NCBI GenBank assembly: GCA_036489025.1 | Contig: DASXGN010000038.1 | Span: 279,299 to 343,298, forward strand | DNA from: Dryocola sp036489025 | Lineage (GTDB): Bacteria > Pseudomonadota > Gammaproteobacteria > Enterobacterales > Enterobacteriaceae | Length of the DNA: 64,000 nt | Direction: 5' to 3' | Shown: positions 35,256 through 44,453 of the stretch, piece by piece | How positions within the stretch are numbered: the stretch's first letter is position 1 | How the letters are laid out: each line of letters begins with the position of its first letter | Notes under the pieces: generated by a model | Told to the model about the DNA's origin: nothing | The model's input: only the letters and a program-made list of their open reading frames with translations | Databases searched by the model: none | Made by a program: the position numbers and the translations under genes

Positions 35256-36413
35256 ATGAGTAACGCACCGCAGCAACGCGAATTTTTCCTGGATTCTATC
35301 CGCGCCTGGCTAATGCTTTTAGGCATTCCCTTTCATATCTCACTGATTTATTCCAGTCACCAGTGGCACGTGAACAGCGCCCTGCCTTCCTGGGGACTCA
35401 CTCTGTTTAATGACTTTATTCACGCCTTCCGCATGCAGGTGTTCTTCGTCATTTCAGGCTATTTTTCCTACATGCTTTTTCTGCGCTACCCGCTTAAACG
35501 CTGGTGGAAAGTGCGCGTGGAGCGTGTCGGTATTCCGATGCTAACGGCCATTCCGCTGCTGACGCTGCCGCAGTTTTTAATGCTGCAATACGTGAACGGT
35601 AAGGCGGCAAACTGGCACAGGCTAACGGCATACGATAAATACAATACGCTGGTCTGGGAGCTGATCTCACATTTATGGTTCTTGCTGGTGATGGTGGTAT
35701 TAACCACGGTTTGTCTGTTTTTGTTTAAAAAGATGAACAGATATATCACCCGTCATAAAGAAAATAATAATGCGCAGTATTCTTTAGGAACACTCTCAAT
35801 TATTTTCCTCGCCTGCGGTATTTTATATGGCGCCACCCGGCGGATTATTTTCATTATTCACGCCCCGTTATTAAGCGACGGGCTATTTAATTTCGTGGTC
35901 ATGCAAACGCTGTTTTATCTGCCCTTCTTCCTGCTCGGCGCGCTGGCCTTTACCCGGCCAAATTTGAAGGCTCTGTTTACCACGCCGTCGCCCTGGTGCG
36001 CCGTCGGTGCCGCGCTCGCCTTCGCAGCCTATCTGCTCAACCAGCGCTACGGCAGCGGCGACGCGTGGATGTACGAGACGGAAAGCGTGATTACCATGCT
36101 GATGGGCCTGTGGATGGTGAACGTTGTGTTCTCTCTCGGCCACCGGCTGCTCAATTTCCATTCTCCACGGGTGACCTATTTCGTTAATGCGTCGCTGTTT
36201 ATCTACCTGGTGCACCATCCGCTGACGCTGTTTTTCGGGGCGTTTATCACGCCGCATATTGCCTCAAATACACTTGGTTTTATTGCGGGATTAATCTTTG
36301 TGGTGGGCATCGCCATTGTGCTTTACGAGATTCACCTGCGCATTCCTTTATTACGTTTCCTGTTCTCCGGCAAGCCGCAAAATAACCACGCGAAAACGGC
36401 AAAATCCGCCTGA
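35256..36413 (+). CDS. opgC: glucans biosynthesis protein OpgC (succinyl transferase)
   Basis: 385 residues, E. coli length. Ten or so membrane helices, acyltransferase 3 family; transfers succinyl groups to periplasmic glucans. The N-terminal FLDSIRAWLMLLGIPFHISL carries the conserved Arg and His of this family. Divergent from opgG with 276 bp between starts, as in E. coli. Confidence 0.95.
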   Translation: MSNAPQQREFFLDSIRAWLMLLGIPFHISLIYSSHQWHVNSALPSWGLTLFNDFIHAFRMQVFFVISGYFSYMLFLRYPLKRWWKVRVERVGIPMLTAIPLLTLPQFLMLQYVNGKAANWHRLTAYDKYNTLVWELISHLWFLLVMVVLTTVCLFLFKKMNRYITRHKENNNAQYSLGTLSIIFLACGILYGATRRIIFIIHAPLLSDGLFNFVVMQTLFYLPFFLLGALAFTRPNLKALFTTPSPWCAVGAALAFAAYLLNQRYGSGDAWMYETESVITMLMGLWMVNVVFSLGHRLLNFHSPRVTYFVNASLFIYLVHHPLTLFFGAFITPHIASNTLGFIAGLIFVVGIAIVLYEIHLRIPLLRFLFSGKPQNNHAKTAKSA

Positions 36414-36475
36414 AAATATCCCACGGCTCCTGATGGCCTATAGTTATCTGACTAAAGCCATCGGGGGCGCTCCTC

Positions 36476-36667
36476 ATGATGAAAGCCTTAATCTGGCACG
36501 GGCCGTCGACCATTTCGATGGAAACCGTTAATGAACCGACGATTCAGGCCGTCTTCAACGGCGGAATCAAAGCCGGACAAACGCTGACGATTTTGGGTGC
36601 CGGGCCGGTTGCATCTCCGTTAGCCAGCGAAAGCATCTGGAGCGACAGCGTCACGCCAGCGAGATAA
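36476..36667 (+). pseudogene. remnant of a zinc-type alcohol dehydrogenase
   Basis: A 63-codon frame begins MMKALIWHGPSTISMETVNE, the usual start of medium-chain dehydrogenases, and then jumps to GGIKAGQTLTILGAGPV, the nucleotide-binding Rossmann segment normally about 130 residues later. The catalytic zinc region is missing and the frame ends soon after. An internal deletion plus loss of the 3' part is the simplest explanation. Confidence 0.6.
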
Positions 36668-36669
36668 GG

Positions 36670-38106
36670 TTACAAAAGCCACTCGACCGGCAGCCGATAT
36701 ACCAGACGAACCAGCACCCGCTGCCAGAAACGGGTGTGCGGTTCTTTCTTCCAGACTTTCTGCTGGCCATCCTTATACTCCACCCAGTTCACTCTGCCCC
36801 AGCGGTCGAGGCGCAGCGCCCAGGCGGCGTCTTTCTGGCTTTGTGTAAACCGCCGGTGAATATCTTCCGCAAGATCGGCGCTTTCAATCACGAAGCCCAT
36901 TTCCGTATTCAGCATCGCCGAGCGCGGGTCGAAATTAAACGAGCCGATAAACACCTGCCGCTTGTCGACGCTGAACGTTTTGGCATGCAGGCTTGAGCCA
37001 GAATTACCGGTCAGGCCCCGATCATGTGGCACATTTCGGCCTTCGTTTTGCGGCTTGAGTTCAAAAAGCTGCACGCCGTGGCGCAGCAGTTTTTTGCGCC
37101 AACGGGCATATCCCGCGTGAACGGCCGCCACATCGTTGGCCGCCAGGGAATTGGTCAGAATGGCGATTTTCACGCCTTTGCGCACCAGCGCCAGAATCTG
37201 CGCCACGCCCGCTCGCGTCGGCACAAAATAGGCCGAGATAATGTCGATTTCCTTCTGCGGCTGGCCGATAACCTTTAGCAGGCGCTGCGGCAGCAGCGTG
37301 TGATTGCGGGCCTTGCCCTGCCCTTTGCGCGGGTCGTCGCTGAGCAGGCGCGTTTCGGCCCAGTACATTTTCAGCGTGCGGGAAACCAGATGCGTGGCGA
37401 ACTGGCTGGTGGTGAGGCGGTCCAGATAGCGGCGCGCCATCGGGTCGTCCTCCCAGTCCTCGGGCAGCTTCACGCGCTGGAAGAGACTTTCTTCGTCCAC
37501 GTCCAGCACTCGTTCAAGCGTCGAAACGGACTGGCTACGCCAGTAGCGGTCGAAGTCCTGACAAACTTCGGCGACAACCGGCCCCACGGCCAGCACGTCA
37601 AGATCGGAAAACAGCGGCTGTTCGCCCGCGCCGAAATAGGCATCGCCCACGTTGCGCCCGCCGACGATGGTCGTCTCGCCGTCCACGGTGAAGCTCTTGT
37701 TGTGCATCCGGCGATTCAGGCGGGCAAAATCGGTCAGATAGCCAATCGCCCGAAACAGGCGAAACGAGAAGGGATTAAACAGGCGAATCTCGATGTTAGG
37801 ATGCGAATCCAGCAGGCGAAGCGTGTCGTCGAGGCCGTTGGTATTGTTATCGTCGAGCAGCAGCCGCACCTTCACGCCACGCTCGGCGGCGGTGAGCAAA
37901 GCGCTGAACAGCAGCTTGCCGGACATGTCGTTTTGCCAGATGTAGTATTGCAGATCGAGCGTTTTTTCCGCCATGCCGCAGAGCAGATAGCGCGCCGCAA
38001 AGGCGTCCAGACTGTCTGCCAGCGTGTGAATACCGCTCAGCCCCGGATGCTCGGCGGTGGTGGGAACAATCGCCCGCCCCAGGCGGGTAGCGTGCTCGCT
38101 TGCCAC
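36670..38106 (-). CDS. clsC: cardiolipin synthase C
   Basis: 478 residues from GTG 38106, one base after the ymdB stop, as in E. coli where the two are coupled (E. coli ClsC 473); the frame extending to 38286 overlaps ymdB and is not used. Two phospholipase D motifs: HNKSFTVDGETTIVGGRN (about residue 155) and HAKTFSVDKRQVFIGSFN (about 375). Makes cardiolipin from phosphatidylglycerol and phosphatidylethanolamine, with YmdB aiding in E. coli. Confidence 0.93.
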   Translation of the reverse strand: MASEHATRLGRAIVPTTAEHPGLSGIHTLADSLDAFAARYLLCGMAEKTLDLQYYIWQNDMSGKLLFSALLTAAERGVKVRLLLDDNNTNGLDDTLRLLDSHPNIEIRLFNPFSFRLFRAIGYLTDFARLNRRMHNKSFTVDGETTIVGGRNVGDAYFGAGEQPLFSDLDVLAVGPVVAEVCQDFDRYWRSQSVSTLERVLDVDEESLFQRVKLPEDWEDDPMARRYLDRLTTSQFATHLVSRTLKMYWAETRLLSDDPRKGQGKARNHTLLPQRLLKVIGQPQKEIDIISAYFVPTRAGVAQILALVRKGVKIAILTNSLAANDVAAVHAGYARWRKKLLRHGVQLFELKPQNEGRNVPHDRGLTGNSGSSLHAKTFSVDKRQVFIGSFNFDPRSAMLNTEMGFVIESADLAEDIHRRFTQSQKDAAWALRLDRWGRVNWVEYKDGQQKVWKKEPHTRFWQRVLVRLVYRLPVEWLL

Positions 38107-38107
38107 G

Positions 38108-38632
38108 TCAGAGCTGGGCCAGATACTGCTGATAGATGCGGGTGTTTTCATCGTCGAAACAGACAAAAACCACCTCTTCCGGCAGCGGCCTGATACCGAT
38201 GTATTTATATACCACGTCGACTGCAATACGCGCCGCAAGCTCCTTTGGATAGCCATAAACGCCGGTGCTAATCGCCGGAAAAGCAATGGTCCGATAACCG
38301 TTGGCCGCCGCTAAATCCAGGCAGTTGCGATAGGCCTGCTCCAGCAGCTCGGCTTCGTTCTCTTCGCCGCCGTGCCAGACCGGCCCAACGGTGTGAACGA
38401 TCGCTTTGACCGGAATATTACCCGCCTCGGTAATCACGGCGTGCCCCGGAGCGCATTCACCCTGTTGCTGAACAATGACTTTACAGGCGGCCAGCAGCGC
38501 CGGTCCCGCGGCCCGATGAATGGCCCCGTCCACGCCGCCCCCGCCCATCAGAGAGGAGTTGGCCGCGTTCACAATCACATCCACGGCAGCCTGCGTGATA
38601 TCGCCCTGAATGACCGACATTCTTGCACTCAT
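38108..38632 (-). CDS. ymdB: O-acetyl-ADP-ribose deacetylase YmdB (macrodomain)
   Basis: 174 residues from ATG 38632 (MSARMSVIQGDIT), behind GGAGG; an upstream ATG at 38695 lacks a ribosome site. Macrodomain motifs DVIVNAANSSLMGGGGVDGA and AFPAISTGVYGYP are intact. In E. coli it hydrolyses O-acetyl-ADP-ribose, modulates RNase III and influences biofilm formation. Its E. coli neighbour ymdA is here about 17 kb away, across the inserted APE/receptor block. Confidence 0.95.
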   Translation of the reverse strand: MSARMSVIQGDITQAAVDVIVNAANSSLMGGGGVDGAIHRAAGPALLAACKVIVQQQGECAPGHAVITEAGNIPVKAIVHTVGPVWHGGEENEAELLEQAYRNCLDLAAANGYRTIAFPAISTGVYGYPKELAARIAVDVVYKYIGIRPLPEEVVFVCFDDENTRIYQQYLAQL

Positions 38633-38888
38633 TGGGAAACCTCCAGTTAGTCTTTGATAATAGTCTAAACGCAGCCGGTGACCGTCGTATATCACTTACT
38701 GTCAGGGGCCCTGTGCGCCAGGTCGCCCAAAATACTGCCTCCACGGAGGCTCGTCTTTCCAATACGGGCTTTTATAGCGAGGGATATAGGGCTGAATGCG
38801 AGATGGAAAACCCGGGATAACAGAGGGTTAGTTTATTTTGACCGGTTTGATTTTCAGAATATTCAAATGAAGATAAAGGGATAAAAGA

Positions 38889-38921
38889 AGCGGCGTACCC
38901 TTGCCGTCGAAGTACGCCGCT
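38889..38921 (-). terminator. terminator of the TonB receptor gene
   Basis: Stem AGCGGCGTAC / GTACGCCGCT followed on the minus strand by TTCTTTT, about 25 bp after the receptor stop. The rest of the 311-bp gap to ymdB shows no gene. Confidence 0.75.
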
Positions 38922-38943
38922 GAGCCGCTTTAAAGACTTAAAA

Positions 38944-41139
38944 TCAGAAGTCTACCGACATCGAGAGCTTCAGCGCGCGCGGATCGCCCTGGGTGAGATA
39001 AGTGCCGGAGTCGTCCACCGAGGACCAGTACTTCTCGTTGGTCACGTTCTCCACGTTCGCCCGCCAGGTCAGCGTTTGATCGTTCACCTTTGTGCTGTAG
39101 CGCACGCCGAGGTCGAGACGCGTCCAGGCGTCAAGCTTCATGGTATTGCTGGCGTTGGCGTACTGCGAGCCGGTGCGCGTTACCGTGCCGGTTGCCGTCA
39201 GATTCTGCACCCACGGCAGATCCCACTCGCCGCCCATCGTCACCGCGTAGCGCGGCACGCCCACCGCATCGTTGCCGTCGTGGGTTCCGCCGGCGGTTTT
39301 GCTCAGTTCCGGGTTCATCCACAGCGCGCTGCCCAGCAGGCGCACGCCGAATACCGGCTCGCCGAACACGTTCAGCTCCATCCCGCGGCTGCGCTGCTCG
39401 CCGTACAGGCCATAAACGTTGTTTTCGTCAATCATGCCGACCGGCTTCTTAATGTCGAACAGCGCCAGGGTGCCGCCCACGCGACCAAAGTCCATCTTCA
39501 CGCCGACTTCGTTCTGCTTCGACCGGACGATGCCCACCACCTGCCCCGCATTGCTCGCCTTGCTGCTGGCGGTAGGCCCCGGTTGCAGGGCCTCGATGTG
39601 GTTAGCATAAAAGGAAACGTGCTGCCACGGCTTCACGACCAGGCCGTAAACCGGCGTAACTTTGAACGCGTCAAAGCGGGTCGCCGGGGTTTCCACCCCT
39701 TTATAGTCGTAGTTGCGCACCGTCACGTCCTGACGACGAGCGCCCAGCGTCAACAGCACTCGTTCATCCAGTGCGGAAAGCGTATCGGATAAGGAAATAC
39801 CGGAGGTGCGCGTGCGGCTGCGATCGTTCGGGTCGTCCATGTTGCCGCCGCTGTATAGCGTCGGCGGGTAATCAATCCGGGTCGGATCGTAAATGTTGAT
39901 GGTGTTCGTCGAGCCGGACATGGTGTAGGCCGCCCGGGTTTTACGATACACGCCGGAATAGCCGAGATTAACGCTGTGGCCAATCGCGCCGGTATCGAAC
40001 CTGCCGCGAACGCCCGTCATGCCCGAGAAACTGTCGGCAATATAGCGGGTGCCCAGTCGGGTAACGCTCGCATTGCCGTCGTTATCCAGCAGCTTAGGCA
40101 GGCTGTACTCGCCGCGCTCATCCGTGTTGTTACCGCCGACGCCGCCGTAAAACGTCCAGTTATCCAGCACGTCGTATTCCCCGCGCAGCGCGGCAAAGCG
40201 CGTGGTCATATCCGAATAGACCCACTTCTGGCTGTAGTTGTCGGTATTATCCGGCACTTCCGGCATTTCGGTAATCGCGCCCACGCCCACGCCAATGCGC
40301 CCGTTGTGCACGGTTGATTTCTGCCAGCCCGCGTCAACGGAGCCGCGCAGTCGGTCGCCCTTATAGTCCAGCCCCAGGCTTGCAAGCGTGGTGCGGGCCT
40401 TCTCTTGATCGACGGCGGTTTCACCTTCGCGATGCAAAACGTTCACCCGCACGCCAAACTGGTCGCCGTCGCCAAAGCGGCGACCCGCGTCCAGAGAAGT
40501 GCCAACCTGCGAATCCGAGCCGTAATCCACGCTGACTCGGGCCAATGGTTCGCTGCCCGCGCGCTTAGGCTCCACGTTAATCGATCCGCCTACGCCGGTT
40601 CCGCCCGGCGGAACACCGTTCAGGAAGGCGTTAGAGCCTTTAATGACTTCCACGCGCTCCGCCACGTTGGTAGCCACAATCTGGCGGGGCAAAACGCCGT
40701 ACAGCCCGCCGAAGGCAATGTCGTCTCCGTCAAGCTGGAAGCCGCGAATACGGTAGGATTCACCAAAGTTGCCGTAGCCGCGCACGGCCTGCACGGTGGC
40801 GTCGTTACGGATAACGTCGGTCAGCGTTGTCGCCTGCCGATCTTCAATCATCTTCGCGGTGTAGCCGATAATATTAAAGGGCACGTTGCCCGCCTCCTGC
40901 TCGCCCAGCAGCCCCAGACGAGCGCCGTTTGCCACCTGCCCGTCCAGATAGGCGGGAACAAGCTCGTCGCCGCCCGCGCGGAAGGTGCTTTCCGGCGTGG
41001 CCGTGACCGTCAGGGTGTCTTCTTTGGCGGGCGGCGTAGTTACCGCAGGTGCGGCTGCCGCCGGAAACGTCGCGGCGCTGATGATAACCGCGAGCAGGCG
41101 AGGACGAAGCCCGGCCGAAGCGGGTGTGGTTCGTTGCAT
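38944..41139 (-). CDS. TonB-dependent siderophore receptor
   Basis: 731 residues from ATG 41139 (MQRTTPASAG), preceded by AGGGA; an ATG eight codons upstream is less good. Signal peptide ends near residue 30. TonB box-like EDTLTVTAT about residue 40, plug domain to about 190 (LTDVIRNDATVQ, YRIRGFQLDGDDI), then a 22-strand barrel ending in Phe (LKLSMSVDF). Closest in pattern to hydroxamate/catecholate receptors of the FhuE-Fiu-FoxA type; substrate not determinable. Fur-like sequences lie upstream. Confidence 0.9.
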   Translation of the reverse strand: MQRTTPASAGLRPRLLAVIISAATFPAAAAPAVTTPPAKEDTLTVTATPESTFRAGGDELVPAYLDGQVANGARLGLLGEQEAGNVPFNIIGYTAKMIEDRQATTLTDVIRNDATVQAVRGYGNFGESYRIRGFQLDGDDIAFGGLYGVLPRQIVATNVAERVEVIKGSNAFLNGVPPGGTGVGGSINVEPKRAGSEPLARVSVDYGSDSQVGTSLDAGRRFGDGDQFGVRVNVLHREGETAVDQEKARTTLASLGLDYKGDRLRGSVDAGWQKSTVHNGRIGVGVGAITEMPEVPDNTDNYSQKWVYSDMTTRFAALRGEYDVLDNWTFYGGVGGNNTDERGEYSLPKLLDNDGNASVTRLGTRYIADSFSGMTGVRGRFDTGAIGHSVNLGYSGVYRKTRAAYTMSGSTNTINIYDPTRIDYPPTLYSGGNMDDPNDRSRTRTSGISLSDTLSALDERVLLTLGARRQDVTVRNYDYKGVETPATRFDAFKVTPVYGLVVKPWQHVSFYANHIEALQPGPTASSKASNAGQVVGIVRSKQNEVGVKMDFGRVGGTLALFDIKKPVGMIDENNVYGLYGEQRSRGMELNVFGEPVFGVRLLGSALWMNPELSKTAGGTHDGNDAVGVPRYAVTMGGEWDLPWVQNLTATGTVTRTGSQYANASNTMKLDAWTRLDLGVRYSTKVNDQTLTWRANVENVTNEKYWSSVDDSGTYLTQGDPRALKLSMSVDF

Positions 41140-41162
41140 GAGTAATTCCCTGACAAAAGACA

Positions 41163-41215
41163 ATAATGAGAACGCTTCTTATTTTGCGCATGATTATCGT
41201 TTGCTAGCTAAGAAT
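41163..41215 (-). promoter_or_regulatory. candidate Fur-binding region
   Basis: On the minus strand GATAATCATGCGCA and, further down, TCTCATTATTG each resemble halves of the Fur consensus (GATAATGATAATCATTATC), just upstream of the receptor gene. Iron repression is expected for such a receptor. Confidence 0.4.
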
Positions 41216-41262
41216 TGCAAGCAGAATGACACGTCGTTTCAGAATATATCCCGTTCGGGAAT

Positions 41263-41877
41263 TCAGGTAAGTAGCAGCTCGGGCGCGAAGTTTTTCGCAA
41301 AAGGGGTGCGGCCGCAGCAGGCAAGCAGCGTGTCCCCGACGGTGAGATGAATAAGATGAAATCCCGGCGGGCAAAGCGTGTCCGGCGGAAGCCGCAGCGC
41401 AGGAAGCTGCCAGACGGTGCCGCCCTGCTGCTTCACCACCGCCTCGTGGGCCGTCCACAGCTTCCAGAAGGCCGGAAGCTGTTCGTCAGGCGGTAACGCG
41501 GCCAGCCAGCGGTAAAGATCGGCGGCAAAGCTGTGCTGCGCCACCGCCAGAAAACGCTTTCGCGGGCGCAGCAGTTCGATATCACAGCCCACGTCTTCAT
41601 CCCCGACCAGCACGGCAACGCGCGTGCCGCTGTTGCTGATGTTAAACGGCGGGAGGGCGTCGTGATAAGGCTTGCCGTTCGGCCCCGTTTTCAGCGCGGG
41701 GAGCGCTTTAAGATCCAGCAGCATCGCCAGCAAAATTCTACCCGCCAGCCAGACCGGGCGACGACGCCCCTCGGGAGCCATCGCCGTAAGTTCAGGAGAC
41801 AGCCAGCGCGAAACCTGCGCTTCGTCACCTAAACGCGCAGCGTCCGCAAAGGCCAGCCGATAGCCCATCAGGCCCAC
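41263..41877 (-). CDS. 4'-phosphopantetheinyl transferase (Sfp type)
   Basis: 204 residues. Motifs VGCDIE (about residue 95; the metal-binding Asp and Glu) and FWKLWTAHEAVVK (about 140-152) are those of Sfp-type enzymes, which arm carrier-protein serines with phosphopantetheine. It overlaps the last ketosynthase gene and so is co-transcribed with the APE operon; its probable targets are the two ACPs at 53.4-53.9 kb. Confidence 0.9.
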   Translation of the reverse strand: MGLMGYRLAFADAARLGDEAQVSRWLSPELTAMAPEGRRRPVWLAGRILLAMLLDLKALPALKTGPNGKPYHDALPPFNISNSGTRVAVLVGDEDVGCDIELLRPRKRFLAVAQHSFAADLYRWLAALPPDEQLPAFWKLWTAHEAVVKQQGGTVWQLPALRLPPDTLCPPGFHLIHLTVGDTLLACCGRTPFAKNFAPELLLT

Positions 41878-43097
41878 CGGCGCAGAACGAGCGAGGTATT
41901 AATCCCGCCGAAGGCAAAGTTATTGCTCTGCACAAATTCGCAGCCAATACTGCGCGGGCCATCCATGATGTAGTCCAGCTCGCCGCAGGCTTCGTCCGGG
42001 CTGCGCAGGTTCAGCGTTTCGGCAAACCAGCCTTCGCGCATCATTTCGATACTCATCCAGGCCTCCAGCGCCCCGCAGGCCCCCAGCGTATGGCCGAAAT
42101 AGCTTTTCAGGGAGGAAATCGGCGTGGATGCACCAAACACGCTGGCGGTGGCCTGGGTTTCCGCAATATCGCCCCGGTCGGTCGCCGTGCCGTGCGCGCT
42201 GATGTAGCCGATATCGCTCGCCGCAAGCCCGGCCGAGCCCAGCCCGCGTTCGATACAAATCTGCATCGTTTCCTTCTGCGGCTGGGTGATATGCGCGGCG
42301 TCGCAGTTGGTATGGAAGCCGACTATTTCAGCGTAGATCTTCGCTCCGCGAGCCAGCGCATGATCGAGATCTTCGAGGATCAGCGTCCCCGCCCCTTCGC
42401 CGATCACCAGGCCATCGCGCAGGCGGTCGAAAGGCGCAGGCGTGCTCTGAGGCTGGTCGTTGCGCTGGCTGGTGGCGAACAGCGTATCGAACACCGCGGC
42501 TTCGGATGGACAAAGCTCTTCCGCCCCGCCTGCCACCATCACGGTTTGATAGCCGTGGCGAATCGCTTCCCAGGCGTAGCCAATCGCCTGGCTGCCGGAG
42601 GTGCAGGCGCTGGAGGTTGGAATCACTCGCCCGCGCAGGCCAAAGAACAGCCCGGCGTTAACCGCCGCCGTGTGCGGCATCATCTGCACGTAAGTGGTGC
42701 CGGTGATATTGCGAGTGTGCTTTTCGGTGAGCATGGTGGCAAATTCACTGACCGGGCCGGTGCTGCCCGTAGACGAACCGTAGGCAATCCCGGCATCGCC
42801 GCTGGTCAAAATCGGATCGTCCAGCAGGCCTGCCTGCTCAAGCGCCAGCTCCGTAGCACGGGTAGCCAGCAGCGAAACGCGGCCCATCGCCCGGATGCGT
42901 TTACGAGTGTAGTGCGCGGGCAAGGCAAAATTATCCACCGGCGCACCGAGCAGGGTGTTCAGCCCGTCGTAGACCTGCCATTCCGGCATTCGGCGCACGG
43001 CATTCTTGCCCGACCGCAGCCCGGCGGAAACATCCTGCCAGCTTTCACCGAAGGCCGTTACGCCGCCCATGCCGGTCACCACCACGCGGCGGATCAC
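41868..43097 (-). CDS. apeR: APE beta-ketoacyl-ACP synthase (ApeR-like)
   Basis: 409 residues with a complete thiolase-fold active site: Cys in SSACTSGSQA (about residue 165), His in SAHGTATDRGD (about 300), His in SYFGHTLGACGA (about 338). Condenses malonyl units in polyene synthesis. Overlaps the ketoreductase gene (ATGA arrangement) and the PPTase gene. Named from its place as the final ketosynthase of the conserved APE order. Confidence 0.88.
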   Translation of the reverse strand: MIRRVVVTGMGGVTAFGESWQDVSAGLRSGKNAVRRMPEWQVYDGLNTLLGAPVDNFALPAHYTRKRIRAMGRVSLLATRATELALEQAGLLDDPILTSGDAGIAYGSSTGSTGPVSEFATMLTEKHTRNITGTTYVQMMPHTAAVNAGLFFGLRGRVIPTSSACTSGSQAIGYAWEAIRHGYQTVMVAGGAEELCPSEAAVFDTLFATSQRNDQPQSTPAPFDRLRDGLVIGEGAGTLILEDLDHALARGAKIYAEIVGFHTNCDAAHITQPQKETMQICIERGLGSAGLAASDIGYISAHGTATDRGDIAETQATASVFGASTPISSLKSYFGHTLGACGALEAWMSIEMMREGWFAETLNLRSPDEACGELDYIMDGPRSIGCEFVQSNNFAFGGINTSLVLRRWA

Positions 43098-43825
43098 AGC
43101 ATGCCTCCGTTAATCGAGATAACCTGCCGGGTGACGTAGGCCGCTGCCGGAGACATCAGATAGCGGGCCAGCCCGGCCACCTCTTCAGGCAGCCCCATGC
43201 GCTGCAATGGAATCAGGCGCATCGCCTCTTTCAGCGCCGCCTCTTCCATCTCAATCATCCCGGTGTCGATCAGGCCTGGCGCGATGCAGTTCACGGTGAT
43301 CTTGCGCTTCGCCAGCTCAATCGCCAGCGCTTTCGTCGCGCCGATAATGCCCGCTTTCGCGGCGCTGTAGTTCACCTGCCCGCGGTTGCCCATCAGGCCC
43401 GATACGGACGAAAGCGTGATAATACGCCCGCCGTCGCGCAGGCCGATCATCGGCATTACGCACGGCTGGATAACGTTGTAGAAGCCGTCGAGATTGGTAT
43501 GGATGACGCCGTCCCAGTCCTCGTCGGTGAGCGCCGGAAACGCGCCGTCACGCGCTACGCCCGCATTGTTCACCAGCCCCCAGTACGCGCCGTGGGCCTC
43601 GATATCGGCCTCAAGCACCGCGCGACACCGGGCCCGGTCGGCGCTGTCGAACTGCATCAGCCGTCCGCATCCGCCCTGAGCTTCAATAAGATTAAGCGTT
43701 TGCTGTGCGCCTGCCCTGTCGCGATGGTAATGCACCACCGCTAAAAAACCGTCTGCCGCAAGGCCACAGGCAATCGCTCTGCCGATGCCTTTGCTGGCGC
43801 CGGTCACCAGTACTGTTCTTGTCAT
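43094..43825 (-). CDS. apeQ: APE 3-ketoacyl-ACP reductase (FabG family)
   Basis: 243 residues. Short-chain dehydrogenase: NADPH-binding VTGASKGIGRA at residues 6-16, catalytic Ser near 140 and YSAAKAG (Tyr-x3-Lys) near 152. Reduces the beta-keto group after each condensation. A 157-bp gap separates it from the dehydratase gene upstream, the widest inside the cluster and lower in GC. Confidence 0.9.
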   Translation of the reverse strand: MTRTVLVTGASKGIGRAIACGLAADGFLAVVHYHRDRAGAQQTLNLIEAQGGCGRLMQFDSADRARCRAVLEADIEAHGAYWGLVNNAGVARDGAFPALTDEDWDGVIHTNLDGFYNVIQPCVMPMIGLRDGGRIITLSSVSGLMGNRGQVNYSAAKAGIIGATKALAIELAKRKITVNCIAPGLIDTGMIEMEEAALKEAMRLIPLQRMGLPEEVAGLARYLMSPAAAYVTRQVISINGGML

Positions 43826-43982
43826 ACCCGCTATCCCATAAAGTTGCTGACAGAGGAGGAAAAAGCGTGGTTTTCCCTGCTCTGTGGCTATCAGCCGAAA
43901 ATCAATAAATTGATTTCCCTTGATTTTTTAATGACGACACCCTTTTATTTTGTGACGCCGGGAGGTTGGTCATTAGTTTCAA

Positions 43983-44453
43983 TTAAAATAGTTGTTCTAA
44001 TTCATTTTTATCGGGTTGATAGGTGTTCACTCGCCCACTGGCCATCACGTGGTTATTCGCGAGGATCTCCCCTTCAAAGCTGCCTATTTTTTCGTCACGC
44101 ACTAATAGCGTAACCTGACAGTCCAGAACGGTCTCCGCCGGGAATTTGCCTTCCGCGCAGCGCAGCCCGCGCCCGCCGAGCAGCATGCCAACGCCGACAG
44201 ATTCCCCGCCGGCCTTCATCGTGTGCCAGCCGGACCATACGCCTACCGTCTGCGCGATTATCTCGATGGCAAACCAGCCGGGCAGCGTGCCGTCGGCGTT
44301 CAGAAACGGCGCCAGGACGCCATTCGCGCTAACTTTTACCCGGCAGTGGGCGGTCTCTTCGCTGACCGAGATAACCTGTTCCAGCAGGCACATCGGCGCT
44401 TCATGGGGCAAATAGGCCTGCGGGGCCAGATAGTCAGTCACGGGCGGCTCCAA
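43983..44453 (-). CDS. apeP: APE dehydratase (ApeP family, hotdog fold)
   Basis: 156 residues, hotdog fold related to FabA/FabZ: LPHEAPMCLLEQV with the catalytic-type His near residue 18 and PGWFAIEIIAQTVG near 60. Dehydrates the beta-hydroxyacyl-ACP, in concert with ApeI, to give the conjugated polyene. Overlaps the upstream ketosynthase gene by 20 bp. Confidence 0.87.
   Translation of the reverse strand: MEPPVTDYLAPQAYLPHEAPMCLLEQVISVSEETAHCRVKVSANGVLAPFLNADGTLPGWFAIEIIAQTVGVWSGWHTMKAGGESVGVGMLLGGRGLRCAEGKFPAETVLDCQVTLLVRDEKIGSFEGEILANNHVMASGRVNTYQPDKNELEQLF

Noticed and set aside
37300..38193. 297-codon plus-strand frame over clsC
   Set aside because: Antisense of clsC, whose two phospholipase D motifs are intact.
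42090..43139. 349-codon plus-strand frame over the ketosynthase gene
   Set aside because: Antisense shadow; the minus-strand gene has an intact Cys-His-His active site.
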